From assembly GCF_003846185.1 (NCBI RefSeq), contig NZ_ML123034.1:3532948-3571002 (forward strand): a DNA stretch of 38,055 nucleotides, read 5' to 3'. Below are positions 7,938-15,475 of this stretch, in pieces; position 1 is the first letter of the stretch, and each line of letters begins with the position of its first letter. A program made the position numbers and the translations under genes. A model generated the notes under the pieces. That model searched no databases. It was not told where the DNA came from and worked only from the letters and a program-made list of their open reading frames with translations. Source of the DNA: Streptomyces sp. ADI96-02 (GTDB lineage: Bacteria; Actinomycetota; Actinomycetes; Streptomycetales; Streptomycetaceae).

Positions 7938-8246
7938 TCAGACGGCCATTCCGTAAACGATGGTGAACAAGGTTCCGAGGGAGCCGATGATGAAGACTCC
8001 TGTCAGGCCCGCCACGATCAGGCCCTTGCCCTGCTCCGCGCTGAACGTGTCGCGCAGTGCCGTCGCGCCGATGCGCTGTTTGGCCGCGCCCCAGATCGCG
8101 ATGCCGAGGCAGAGCAGGATGGCGATCGCCATCACCACCTCGATCATGATGCGCGCCTCGTTGCCCAGCGTGCCGAACGGTCCCCAGTTGGGGGCGATTC
8201 CGCCGATGATGGTGGTGATGTCGCCCTTCTCTGCTGCCAGGATCAT
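7938..8246 (-). CDS. cmdF: CmdF: small two-helix membrane protein, first gene of the cmd operon
   Basis: About 102 residues with two membrane helices (about 32-53 and 74-98) joined by a polar loop (KQRIGATALRDTFSAEQGKG). Size and topology recall VirB2/TrbC-type pilin-like subunits of T4SS, but no processing site is evident. Two starts are possible: ATG at 8246 (AGGGG 11 nt upstream, preferred) or GTG at 8255, which lies only 2 nt from the same AGGGG. A 180-bp gap to cmdE follows. It corresponds by position to SCO4131. Function beyond membership of the Cmd complex is not visible. Confidence 0.75.
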   Translation of the reverse strand: MILAAEKGDITTIIGGIAPNWGPFGTLGNEARIMIEVVMAIAILLCLGIAIWGAAKQRIGATALRDTFSAEQGKGLIVAGLTGVFIIGSLGTLFTIVYGMAV

Positions 8247-9161
8247 GTAAGTCACCGCCCCTGTTGGGTAGTTAGCTGCCCCGTACCGTGCGGCACGGGT
8301 CGCCTTCTATCTTCGCTGATGAAACCTCACTCGCACGACGCCTTCGCGGGTCTCTTTACCCGGATCTCGCACGTTTGACCGGGCCGACCGCCCTGACCTG
8401 CGGCTCCTGCTGGTCTTCCTATGCGTATGTCTGGTTACTCTGTGTATCACGCGGCGTGACCGCGAGCAACGACGGTGGCCATGGGTTCTCCGTACGGTTG
8501 CAGCGTTCGCGGGGCGCGATGGGTTCGCAAATGCGCCGTTCGAGAGCCGTCGATGCGCCGGTTGGCTGCTTGTTCCAGGCTTCGTCAGGCGGGAGGCGAG
8601 GAGGAGGCGTTGTGAGTGGGGTTCGCGGCGGACGAGCTGGCAGTCCGTGCTGGGTCGCCCTCGGTTCCGTCTGGGCCTGCCCGGTCCCGCCCTGGTCCCG
8701 CCCCGGTCCTGCTCCCGGCTCGGTGAGGTGGGGCTGGTGGTGGGGTGTGATTCCTGGCTGCGCGGGGGAGAGGCGGGCGGGATTCGGTGCGACGGTCTTC
8801 TTGCGTACGACCGCTCGTACTGTCCTCCTCCGTCGTCCTTCCTTCGTAGTCCCTTGTCCTTTCTCTGGTGGAGGCCGGACGCGTTCACCTCAGGTGCCGT
8901 CCTGCCGTCCTGCCGTCCTGCCGTCCTGCCGTCCTGTGGGGGTGGCCTATACGTCATGGTTCGCGTCCGTGCTGTCGTGCTTGGACCCTCCATTCGGATG
9001 AACCGAGCGGCAGGTCGCCGGCGCGGCCCATCGTCCGTCGAGCCCGGGAACGCCGGGTCTGCGGGGGCGTCGGACGGGAACAGCGCGTCGTTGAATACCG
9101 GCATGTCGCTCCTGGCGGATTTGGCACAGTGCCGCTCCACGCTCAAAGGACGAGGAACGGG
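8247..9161. other. 915-bp divergent gene-free region
   Basis: This region separates the leftward cmd operon from the rightward effector-like operon. No frame on either strand shows Streptomyces codon bias together with a start and ribosome site. It contains CCGTGC-G-GCACGG (8285-8297) 39 bp before cmdF, a comparatively A/T-rich stretch (about 8310-8460) that may hold the cmd promoter, and the 8-bp tandem repeat at 8897-8936. No confident promoter can be assigned. Confidence 0.5.
8897..8936. repeat. Five perfect copies of the octamer CCGTCCTG
   Basis: Five head-to-tail copies of CCGTCCTG occupy 8897-8936 in the divergent intergenic region. Perfect identity and the absence of any gene suggest slippage-prone DNA; no function is apparent. 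Confidence 0.9.
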
Positions 9162-9575
9162 GTGAGCGGTGTGGGAGTGGTGACCGTGCCGGAGCAGCCG
9201 GGCGGGGACCGGCCGTGGTGGGGCGAATCGGCTCGCGACGCCGTCGATGGCGCGGATCTGCGGCACAGCGACGGGTCGTGGCTTCGGGCGGCCGGTGCGG
9301 CGGAGGGTCTGGCTGCTCTCGTCGGTCCGGTGAGAGCGGAGTTGGCGCTCGCCCATCAGGGCATTGCGGCCGGGGCTGGAGAGCTGGACGCCCTCGTTGA
9401 ACTGGCTGCCGTCCGCGCCTCGTGGGAGCGACGGATCGAAGCCGCGCGTGCGGAGTGCGCCGGGCTTGCCGGGAAGCTTCGGGCGGTGGCCGTCCACCAG
9501 GCAGAGGCGAACGAAACGGTGAAGGCGGGCTTCGACCGCGTCGAGCCTCCTGCCTTCGTCGGCGGCCGGCCATGA
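9162..9575 (+). CDS. Small helical protein, possible ESX/WXG100-like partner of the downstream hydrolase
   Basis: 137 residues, first gene of a three-gene operon. Apart from a disordered first 30 residues it is almost entirely alpha-helical, Ala/Leu/Glu-rich, with heptad-like spacing (DGSWLRAAGAAEGLAALV, then ELDALVELAAVRASWERR and a final HQAEANETVKAGF helix). This is the character of WXG100/ESX-type helical hairpins and of chaperone-like partners encoded before LXG-type proteins, but no canonical WXG turn is seen. GTG at 9162 is preceded by GAGGA 5 nt upstream. Its stop overlaps the hydrolase start (ATGA). Function is inferred from context only. Confidence 0.7.
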   Translation: MSGVGVVTVPEQPGGDRPWWGESARDAVDGADLRHSDGSWLRAAGAAEGLAALVGPVRAELALAHQGIAAGAGELDALVELAAVRASWERRIEAARAECAGLAGKLRAVAVHQAEANETVKAGFDRVEPPAFVGGRP

Positions 9576-11398
9576 GCGACGCACCGGGCCCGGCCGCGGC
9601 CGGTGCGGCTCTGACCTGGGTCGAGTTACGAGACGTGAAGTGCGCCGAACTGGAGGAGGCCGCCGACGGCTGGGGCCGGGTGAGCAATCGCGCCGACGCC
9701 GCCCGTGACCGGGTCCGTACCCAGCTCCTCAACGGTCTACGGCAGACGCAGGAGGGTGAGGCGGCGCGGGCGGCGGTTCGGAGGTTGCGCCGTCTGGAGG
9801 CGAACTTCCAGTACGTCTACACGGAGTGCGGCCTGCTGCGGACGGCCTTGAACAGCCTGGCACACGAGGTGCGGACGCAGCAGCGTGTTCTGCAAGGGGC
9901 ACTGGACGACGCGGCGGCCATGAAGTTCACGGTGCACGCGGACGGCTCCGTGGCGTACCCAGCGGCCGGCGAGGGCTTGATCGACGGGAAGCCGCCGGCG
10001 GGCGGCACCGCGGCAGGCGTCTCCATTCCGGGGATGGCCGCCTCCTCCGGACTCGTGGCGGCCAACCCGCTTGCTGCCGGGGCCCAGGACATCGCGGACC
10101 GGGTGGTCCGGGCCGTGCGTGCGGCGGCCGATGCGGACTGGCGGTACACGCGGATCCTCCGGGCGCTCAGGGCTGAGGACGGGCTGAGCGTTCCGGCCGC
10201 CGTGTGGAAGGACACGGCGGGTGATGCGGCAGCGGTGCGCCAGGCGGCGAGTGGCTACCTTCAGGACGCGATCCCGCAGGACGCCTCTCCGGCTGAGCGC
10301 AAGAAGTGGTGGGCGGGACTGACGGACGAGCAGCGGGAGGAATATCTGGCGGTGTATCCGGACCGGATCGGCAATCTGGACGGGATTCCGGCCCTGGTGC
10401 GGGATGCGGCGAACCGGGACAACCTCCGGTTGTTGATGGGGAAGCTGGAGGGGCGGGACGACGCCGATTCGGTCACCAAGCTTGCCGCGCTGCGGGAGAT
10501 CGACAGGCAGCTCCGGGCTGTGCCGAAGCCCGGGGAGCCGTCCATGTACCTGCTGGGCATCGGGGACCAGGGAAATGGCAGGGCCATCGTCTCCTACGGG
10601 AACCCGGATACGTCCCGCAACGTGGCGGCGTACGTCCCGGGGCTGAACACGTCGTTGGACGAGGGCTTCGCCAAGGATGACTTGAAGCGGGCTTTCGATA
10701 CTGCGAAAGGAGCCCGCTATCACGACCCTTCCAGCGCGGCAGTCGTGTGGCTGGGATATGACGCGCCGCAGAGTCCGGAAGGTGTCTCCAGCCTCGCGGT
10801 ATCGCTGGAAGGCAGAGCGGAGGAGGGTGGTGGGGCATTTCGTGATTTCATGGGTGGTATCGATGCAACCAATCAGAACGAGAATCCTCACCTGACGGCA
10901 ATCGGTCACTCCTACGGGTCTCGCACTGTTGGAGCTGCCGCCCGGAATGAGGGAGGTATTCCTGGCGTAGACGATATCGTGCTCGTCGGGAGTCCTGGCG
11001 TCGGAGTGGATCGAGCGGAGAACCTCGGGGTGAGCGCAGATCACGTCTTCGTCGGTGCGGCCGACAACGATGTAGTGACCAGGGTTCCCTCCAAAGAGCA
11101 GGCGATTGCGGGCGCAGCCGGGCAGCTCTTGGCGGGCCCCCTGGGCTCGTATGTGGCGGCAGAGGCGGCTGACCAGCGAAACAACAGACTGTGGTTCGGC
11201 AGAGACCCTGCGAGTGAGGAGTTCGGGGCGCGGCGCTTCCCTGTGGATGACGGGCCTCAACCTATCGGTCGCCAGGGAGTTTCCTTGGAGGCGCATTCGC
11301 TTTACTTCGACCCAGTCAGAGATTCAGCCTCTGCGGGGAGCATTGCCTTGATCGTCGCGGGGAAGTCGGAGAAGGTCAAGATGGAAGACATGCGATGA
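9572..11398 (+). CDS. Alpha/beta-hydrolase (DUF1023 type) with helical ESX-like N-domain, copy 1
   Basis: 608 residues. Residues 1-120 and 170-225 are helical and Arg/Ala-rich, resembling the N-terminal targeting part of ESX-type secreted proteins. From about 229 the protein matches the 832-residue paralogue downstream to its end. The hydrolase core carries YVPGLNTSLDE (354-364), WLGYDAP (393-399), the nucleophile elbow GHSYGS (Ser447), a likely acid in ADNDVVT (Asp500) and His575 in SLEAHSLYF, a complete Ser-Asp-His set as in the DUF1023 (Abhydrolase_8) family. There is no signal peptide or membrane helix. It overlaps both neighbours by 4 nt. The 3' half uses more A/T-ending codons than surrounding genes. 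Substrate unknown; an exported esterase or lipase-like effector is inferred. Confidence 0.85.
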   Translation: MSDAPGPAAAGAALTWVELRDVKCAELEEAADGWGRVSNRADAARDRVRTQLLNGLRQTQEGEAARAAVRRLRRLEANFQYVYTECGLLRTALNSLAHEVRTQQRVLQGALDDAAAMKFTVHADGSVAYPAAGEGLIDGKPPAGGTAAGVSIPGMAASSGLVAANPLAAGAQDIADRVVRAVRAAADADWRYTRILRALRAEDGLSVPAAVWKDTAGDAAAVRQAASGYLQDAIPQDASPAERKKWWAGLTDEQREEYLAVYPDRIGNLDGIPALVRDAANRDNLRLLMGKLEGRDDADSVTKLAALREIDRQLRAVPKPGEPSMYLLGIGDQGNGRAIVSYGNPDTSRNVAAYVPGLNTSLDEGFAKDDLKRAFDTAKGARYHDPSSAAVVWLGYDAPQSPEGVSSLAVSLEGRAEEGGGAFRDFMGGIDATNQNENPHLTAIGHSYGSRTVGAAARNEGGIPGVDDIVLVGSPGVGVDRAENLGVSADHVFVGAADNDVVTRVPSKEQAIAGAAGQLLAGPLGSYVAAEAADQRNNRLWFGRDPASEEFGARRFPVDDGPQPIGRQGVSLEAHSLYFDPVRDSASAGSIALIVAGKSEKVKMEDMR

Positions 11399-11985
11399 GG
11401 GTGCATCGACATTTCCGGAGTCTCCTGTGTGCATTTTCTTCGTGCCTTCTCCTGGCGGGATGCGCCGGCGGCTCTTCGGTCGAAGAGGGGGGCGGATCCA
11501 GGATGAACATGCAGGAAGCGGCGGATCGTGCGGACGGAATTCTGGACGCGACGTTCGCTGAGTTCAGGCCCGCAGTTCAGTGGGCGCATGATGCGACTAG
11601 TACGGGAAGCTGCGACGTCACGCGGCGACGTGCGGTCATGACCGTCGTTTCGTCGGATCGGCGGGGGAGTTTCCTCGGGGTGGTTGATCGCTTCTGGCGG
11701 AGGAGCGGATTCAAGATCAAGCAGGTGAACGCGGATCCGGATGTTCCGGCCATTTACGCGCAGACGCACGATGGCTTCGGGGTGAGCTTGATTGTTGGCG
11801 GTGAGGGGCAGATCTTCTTCGACGTGGACTCGCCCTGTGTGCGGGAGTCCGAAGTGGCTGAATCCACCAGTCGGGCCACCGCTCCCCTCTACGAGGGCGC
11901 GGAGTTCATTCCTCGGCCGAACATCCACTCCGACTTCTGGTCCGCCGGTGCTGCGGAGGGCGGCGGGGTGACAAGCGGGCGGTGA
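11395..11985 (+). CDS. Lipoprotein paired with hydrolase copy 1
   Basis: 196 residues with a lipoprotein signal peptide: basic MRVHRHFR start, hydrophobic stretch and lipobox LAGC with lipidated Cys23. The mature part contains NMQEAADRADGILDATF, a paired-Cys fold (near 72 and 143) and RRRAVMTVVSSDRR; it aligns along its length with the lipoprotein at 14633-15202. ATG at 11395 overlaps the hydrolase stop (ATGA), so synthesis is coupled to the hydrolase. Codon use is unusually A/T-tolerant for Streptomyces. The tight pairing suggests a role in controlling, anchoring or neutralising the hydrolase at the outer face of the membrane; this is inference. Confidence 0.8.
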   Translation: MRVHRHFRSLLCAFSSCLLLAGCAGGSSVEEGGGSRMNMQEAADRADGILDATFAEFRPAVQWAHDATSTGSCDVTRRRAVMTVVSSDRRGSFLGVVDRFWRRSGFKIKQVNADPDVPAIYAQTHDGFGVSLIVGGEGQIFFDVDSPCVRESEVAESTSRATAPLYEGAEFIPRPNIHSDFWSAGAAEGGGVTSGR

Positions 11986-12090
11986 GTGGGGCAAGACGTG
12001 GCACTTGCCTGTTTGGTAAGGGATTTGAGCCCTGTATTGGGTCCTGGGGCCCATGTCGCCTTCCTTGCCGTGTGGTCGCATACGCGGAGT

Positions 12091-12102
12091 GACAGATCTG
12101 TC
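12091..12102. promoter_or_regulatory. Perfect 12-bp palindrome upstream of hydrolase copy 2
   Basis: GACAGATCTGTC is a perfect palindrome 36 bp before the TTG start at 12138, with partial symmetry extending one step further. It is a reasonable operator candidate for the second module, but a palindrome this short can arise by chance. Confidence 0.35.
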
Positions 12103-12137
12103 GCTGTGCCGCCCACTCACGAGGTAGGGGACTGCTC

Positions 12138-14636
12138 TTGTCCGGCATACGAGGAAGCGCGGTTTCTGCTGACGTCGATGTAAGCGCTGCCACAGCGAGT
12201 GCGGACGGGCGGGCGATGCCTCGGCCGTTGCAGGCGGTGCTGATCCTCGTTCAGGTGTTGCTCGTGGCCACGCTCGTGGGGGTCATCGGCACGTTGTCCA
12301 CCGCCTCCTCGGTCGATGCCGTCGACGGGCATCTCCTCGGGCTGTTGGTCTACGCCTCGTTACCCGGTCTCGGGGCCTTCGTGTTGGCCCTGTACCTCCG
12401 TACCGGGGGCGTCTGGGTCTGGCGCGGGCTCCTCGCCGTGCAGGTCTGGCTCGTGTTCGGTGCGTTGGCCGAGTTGAGCGGGGGCGGCGCTCAGGGGGTC
12501 GCGCGACTGGCGATACCCGTTGGCGTCGTCGCGCTGCTCCTGCGCCCGGCGAGCCGGCGGTGGTTCCGGCGCGCGTCGGAACTCCGGCTCGGGGAGCGAC
12601 CGTTCAGCTGGTCCCGGACCGTCAGGCTGCGCCGTGACGGCGGGCAGAGCGCGCTGGAGTACCTGGGGCTCGTCCTCGTCGTCGTCGCTCTCGTCGGAGG
12701 GATGACGGCCACCGGGATCGGGCGGCAGCTCACCGCCGAGATCCGCAGCGCGATCTGCGAACTGACCGGAAGCTCCTGCCCCGCGCCCGGCAGCGGCGTC
12801 GTGGCCGGTCCCGGTCGAGGTGACGGCCCGGGGGACGGGTGGGGTGACGGGACCGGTGCGGACGCCGGCGGTCCTGACGGGACCGGGTCCACGGTCACCG
12901 GCGGCGGCGGCGGTGGCGACACCGGTGGCGGCGACGTCGGCGGTGGGGAGGCGCAGGGCGCGTCCGGTGGCGAGGGTGAGGACTCCGGGGCGGACGGCGG
13001 TACGAGCGGGAGTGCGGCGGACGGCAGCACGAGCGGGAGCGGGACGGGCGGATCCGGCAATGAAGCCGGCACCACCGGTACGGACGGGACCGGCACCACC
13101 GGTACGGACGGGACCGGCACCACCGGCACCGCCGGAAGCGGTACCGCCGGCACGGACGGATCAGGCGGCTCCAGTACCGCCGATCCCGCCGGCGGGATCT
13201 CCCGAGGCGGCGACACCGCCACCGGCGGGTTCGTCGACGGGTTCGTCGGGGACGGGCTGGGCGGTGACGTCCAGGGCGTCGTCGACGTGGTCCTCCGCCC
13301 CGTCGAGAGCGGCCGGAACATCGTCGAGCAGTGGGAGCGCGACACCCGTGACGCGGGTGACAAGTGGGCGCGGGGCGACTACGTCGGGGCGGTCTGGGAC
13401 TGGAACAAGGCCGTTGGCGGAGGCGGTGCCGGAATGGGCCTGCCCGGTTCCGGCGGGCGCGTCGACACCCGGGTCCGCGAGGCCGAGCGCGACTACCTGA
13501 ACGCCCGGATTCCGCAGAACGTCACCCCCGCCGAGCGCAAGGCGTGGTGGGACGGGCTCTCCACCGAGGAGCGCGAGCGGTACCTGGAGGTCAGCCCGGA
13601 CCGGATCGGGAGCCTGGACGGCATCCCGGTCGCCGCCCGCGACGCGGCCAACCGCAAGAACCTCCCCGCCCTCATCGAGAAGCTGGAGGGGATCGACACC
13701 GACACGGCCCGCGAGCAGCTGGCGGGGCTGCGCGAGATCGAGCGGCAGTTGAAGGAGGACGGCCTGCCGCCCATGTACCTGATCGGCATCGGCGACGAGG
13801 GCAACGGCCGCGCGATCGTGTCGTTCGGCAACCCGGACACCTCGCGCAACGTCTCCGCGTACGTGCCGGGGCTCAACACCTCGCTGGACGAGGAGTTCGC
13901 CAAGAACGACCTCGGGCGGGCCCGGGACACCGCGATCGGGGCGCAGGGCTACGACGAGTCGACCGCGTCCATCGTCTGGCTCGGCTACGACGCCCCGCAG
14001 TTGCCGGACCGCGACGGGGTGGGCGGCTACTTCGCCGTCATGGGCACCGGGCGGGCCGAGAAGGGCGGGGCCTCGTACCGTGACTTCATGGGCGGCATCG
14101 CGGTGACCAACGAGAACGGGAACCCGCATCTGACGGCCATCGGCCACTCCTACGGATCGCGTACGGTCGGTGCGGCGGCGGCCCGGCCCGGCGGGATACC
14201 CGGGGTGGACGACATCATCCTCGTCGGCAGTCCGGGGGTCGGCGTGGACCACGCCGTGGACCTCGGCGTCGGCAGCGAGCACGTCTTCGTCGGGGCCGCC
14301 GCCAACGACCCGGTGACGAAGCTGCCGTCCAAGGCCCAGGCCGTGGTGGGCGGTCTCGGGCTGATCGCCGGCGGGCCCGGCGGCGCGTATCTGGCCGGGG
14401 ATCTCGCCGATCCGGGCGACGACGACCTCTGGTTCGGGAAGGATCCGGCGAGCAAGGCGTTCGGGGCGCGGCGTTTCCCGGTGGCCGACGGGCCGCCGCT
14501 CGTCGGCGGGAGCGGTGTGAGTCTGGACTCGCACTCGAACTACTTCAGCCCGGAACGCGACGCCGTGTCGGCGGACAGCATCGCCCTGATCGTGTCGGGG
14601 CACTCGGATCGGCTCAAGATGGAGGAGCAGAAGTGA
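12138..14636 (+). CDS. Membrane/pilin-signal fusion to a DUF1023-type alpha/beta-hydrolase, copy 2
   Basis: 832 residues. Four membrane helices (about 31-54, 67-87, 92-112, 120-136) are followed by RRDGGQSALEYLGLVLVVVA (165-184), a class III/Flp-type prepilin motif: if cut after Gly169, Glu is at +5 and Tyr at +6, then a hydrophobic helix. A Gly/Thr/Asp-rich stalk (about 214-365) with GTDGTGTT repeats precedes a helical segment and the hydrolase (about 452-832), closely related to copy 1: YVPGLNTSLDE, WLGYDAP, GHSYGS (Ser671), Asp724 and His799. TTG at 12138 has AGGTAGGGG 7 nt upstream; the next ATG (12216) has only a weak site. The enzyme is probably held outside the membrane. Substrate unknown. 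Confidence 0.85.
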   Translation: MSGIRGSAVSADVDVSAATASADGRAMPRPLQAVLILVQVLLVATLVGVIGTLSTASSVDAVDGHLLGLLVYASLPGLGAFVLALYLRTGGVWVWRGLLAVQVWLVFGALAELSGGGAQGVARLAIPVGVVALLLRPASRRWFRRASELRLGERPFSWSRTVRLRRDGGQSALEYLGLVLVVVALVGGMTATGIGRQLTAEIRSAICELTGSSCPAPGSGVVAGPGRGDGPGDGWGDGTGADAGGPDGTGSTVTGGGGGGDTGGGDVGGGEAQGASGGEGEDSGADGGTSGSAADGSTSGSGTGGSGNEAGTTGTDGTGTTGTDGTGTTGTAGSGTAGTDGSGGSSTADPAGGISRGGDTATGGFVDGFVGDGLGGDVQGVVDVVLRPVESGRNIVEQWERDTRDAGDKWARGDYVGAVWDWNKAVGGGGAGMGLPGSGGRVDTRVREAERDYLNARIPQNVTPAERKAWWDGLSTEERERYLEVSPDRIGSLDGIPVAARDAANRKNLPALIEKLEGIDTDTAREQLAGLREIERQLKEDGLPPMYLIGIGDEGNGRAIVSFGNPDTSRNVSAYVPGLNTSLDEEFAKNDLGRARDTAIGAQGYDESTASIVWLGYDAPQLPDRDGVGGYFAVMGTGRAEKGGASYRDFMGGIAVTNENGNPHLTAIGHSYGSRTVGAAAARPGGIPGVDDIILVGSPGVGVDHAVDLGVGSEHVFVGAAANDPVTKLPSKAQAVVGGLGLIAGGPGGAYLAGDLADPGDDDLWFGKDPASKAFGARRFPVADGPPLVGGSGVSLDSHSNYFSPERDAVSADSIALIVSGHSDRLKMEEQK
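13068..13166. repeat. Degenerate 24-bp coding repeats in the hydrolase stalk
   Basis: Repeats of about 24 bp encode GTDGTGTT-like octapeptides in the linker between the pilin-like helix and the hydrolase. They make a flexible low-complexity stalk and are a likely site of length variation between strains. Confidence 0.7.
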
Positions 14637-15202
14637 GGCGGACGGTGCGGACGTTCCCGATCGCGGCGATGGCCTTGGCCCTCGGGCTCGCCCTGTCCGG
14701 CTGCGGAGGCGTGGACGCGTCGCGGGAGGCCGCGGACGGCGCGGAGAGGAGCGGTATGGACATGCGGGAGGCGGCGGAGCGGTCCGACGCCATGCTGGAC
14801 GCCGTCCTGAAGAGCATCGACCCCGACGTGCGGTGGGCGCACGGGCCGACGACGACCCGTGCCTGCGGTGTGACACGCAGGCGGGCCGTGATGACCGTCG
14901 TGTCGCCCGACCGCCGGCAGACCTTCCTGGACCGGGCGGAGAAGTTCTGGCGGGAGAACGACTACCGGATCAAGGCCGTCAACAAGGACGAGGTGTTCCC
15001 GGCCGTCTACGCGGTGACGAAGAGCGGTTTCGGCGTCAGCGTCACCTTCCGCGGGAAGGGGCAGGCGTTCCTGGAGGCGGACAGTCCGTGCGTGAAGGAG
15101 TCGAAGGTCGCCCCGCCCGCCTCCGAGCCGAACGGGCCCTCCTACGAGGGGGTCTATCCGCTGCCCCGGCCGAACGTGCGCTCCGCCTTCTGGTCCGGGT
15201 GA
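14633..15202 (+). CDS. Lipoprotein paired with hydrolase copy 2
   Basis: 189 residues. A lipoprotein signal peptide with lipobox LSGC (Cys24) is followed by a soluble domain paralogous to the lipoprotein at 11395-11985: shared DMREAAERSDAMLDAV, a TRRRAVMTVVSPDRR block, a FWRENDYRIKAVN block, ADSPCVKES and a terminal PRPNVRSAFWSG. Two mature-domain cysteines are conserved between the copies and may form a disulphide. The start is GTG at 14633, overlapping the hydrolase stop (GTGA). Codon use is strongly G/C-ending, unlike its paralogue. Function is unknown; permanent pairing with the hydrolase implies a joint role at the cell surface. Confidence 0.8.
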   Translation: MRRTVRTFPIAAMALALGLALSGCGGVDASREAADGAERSGMDMREAAERSDAMLDAVLKSIDPDVRWAHGPTTTRACGVTRRRAVMTVVSPDRRQTFLDRAEKFWRENDYRIKAVNKDEVFPAVYAVTKSGFGVSVTFRGKGQAFLEADSPCVKESKVAPPASEPNGPSYEGVYPLPRPNVRSAFWSG

Positions 15203-15226
15203 GGAGTGCGGTCGGGGGCCAGGGCC

Positions 15227-15288
15227 GGAGAGCTGGAGAGCTGGAGAGCCGGAGAGTCTGAGGGCCGGAGCGTCTGAGGGCCGGAGCG
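15227..15288. repeat. Short tandem repeats downstream of the second lipoprotein
   Basis: Four copies of an octamer close to GGAGAGCT (15227-15258) run into two copies of the 16-mer TCTGAGGGCCGGAGCG (15257-15288). The repeats occupy the gap before the wall-hydrolase gene; no coding or regulatory role is evident. Confidence 0.8.
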
Positions 15289-15475
15289 GTCCGCGCAGTC
15301 GCGCGTTCGCGGAGGTGGGGAGCCTGGGAGTCGATCAGTCGTTCGGGGCGATGCGCCTCTGATGGGACGTCAGCGCCCCTCTGTGCCTCGGGTGCGCTGC
15401 CGGTGTGCCGCGGATGACTCGTACACACCCGCGAAAACGCCCTCGAACGGCGGCTCGATGGGGGATGGTTGAGGG

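Noticed and set aside
8307..9584. 425-codon minus-strand open frame across the divergent gap
   Set aside because: Arg/Pro/Ser-rich composition without motifs, overlaps the better supported gene at 9162-9575, and has no ribosome site.
9572..15202. Simple recent tandem duplication of the hydrolase-lipoprotein pair
   Set aside because: The N-terminal halves are unrelated and codon usage differs markedly between copies, so separate origins or domain exchange fit better than a plain recent duplication.
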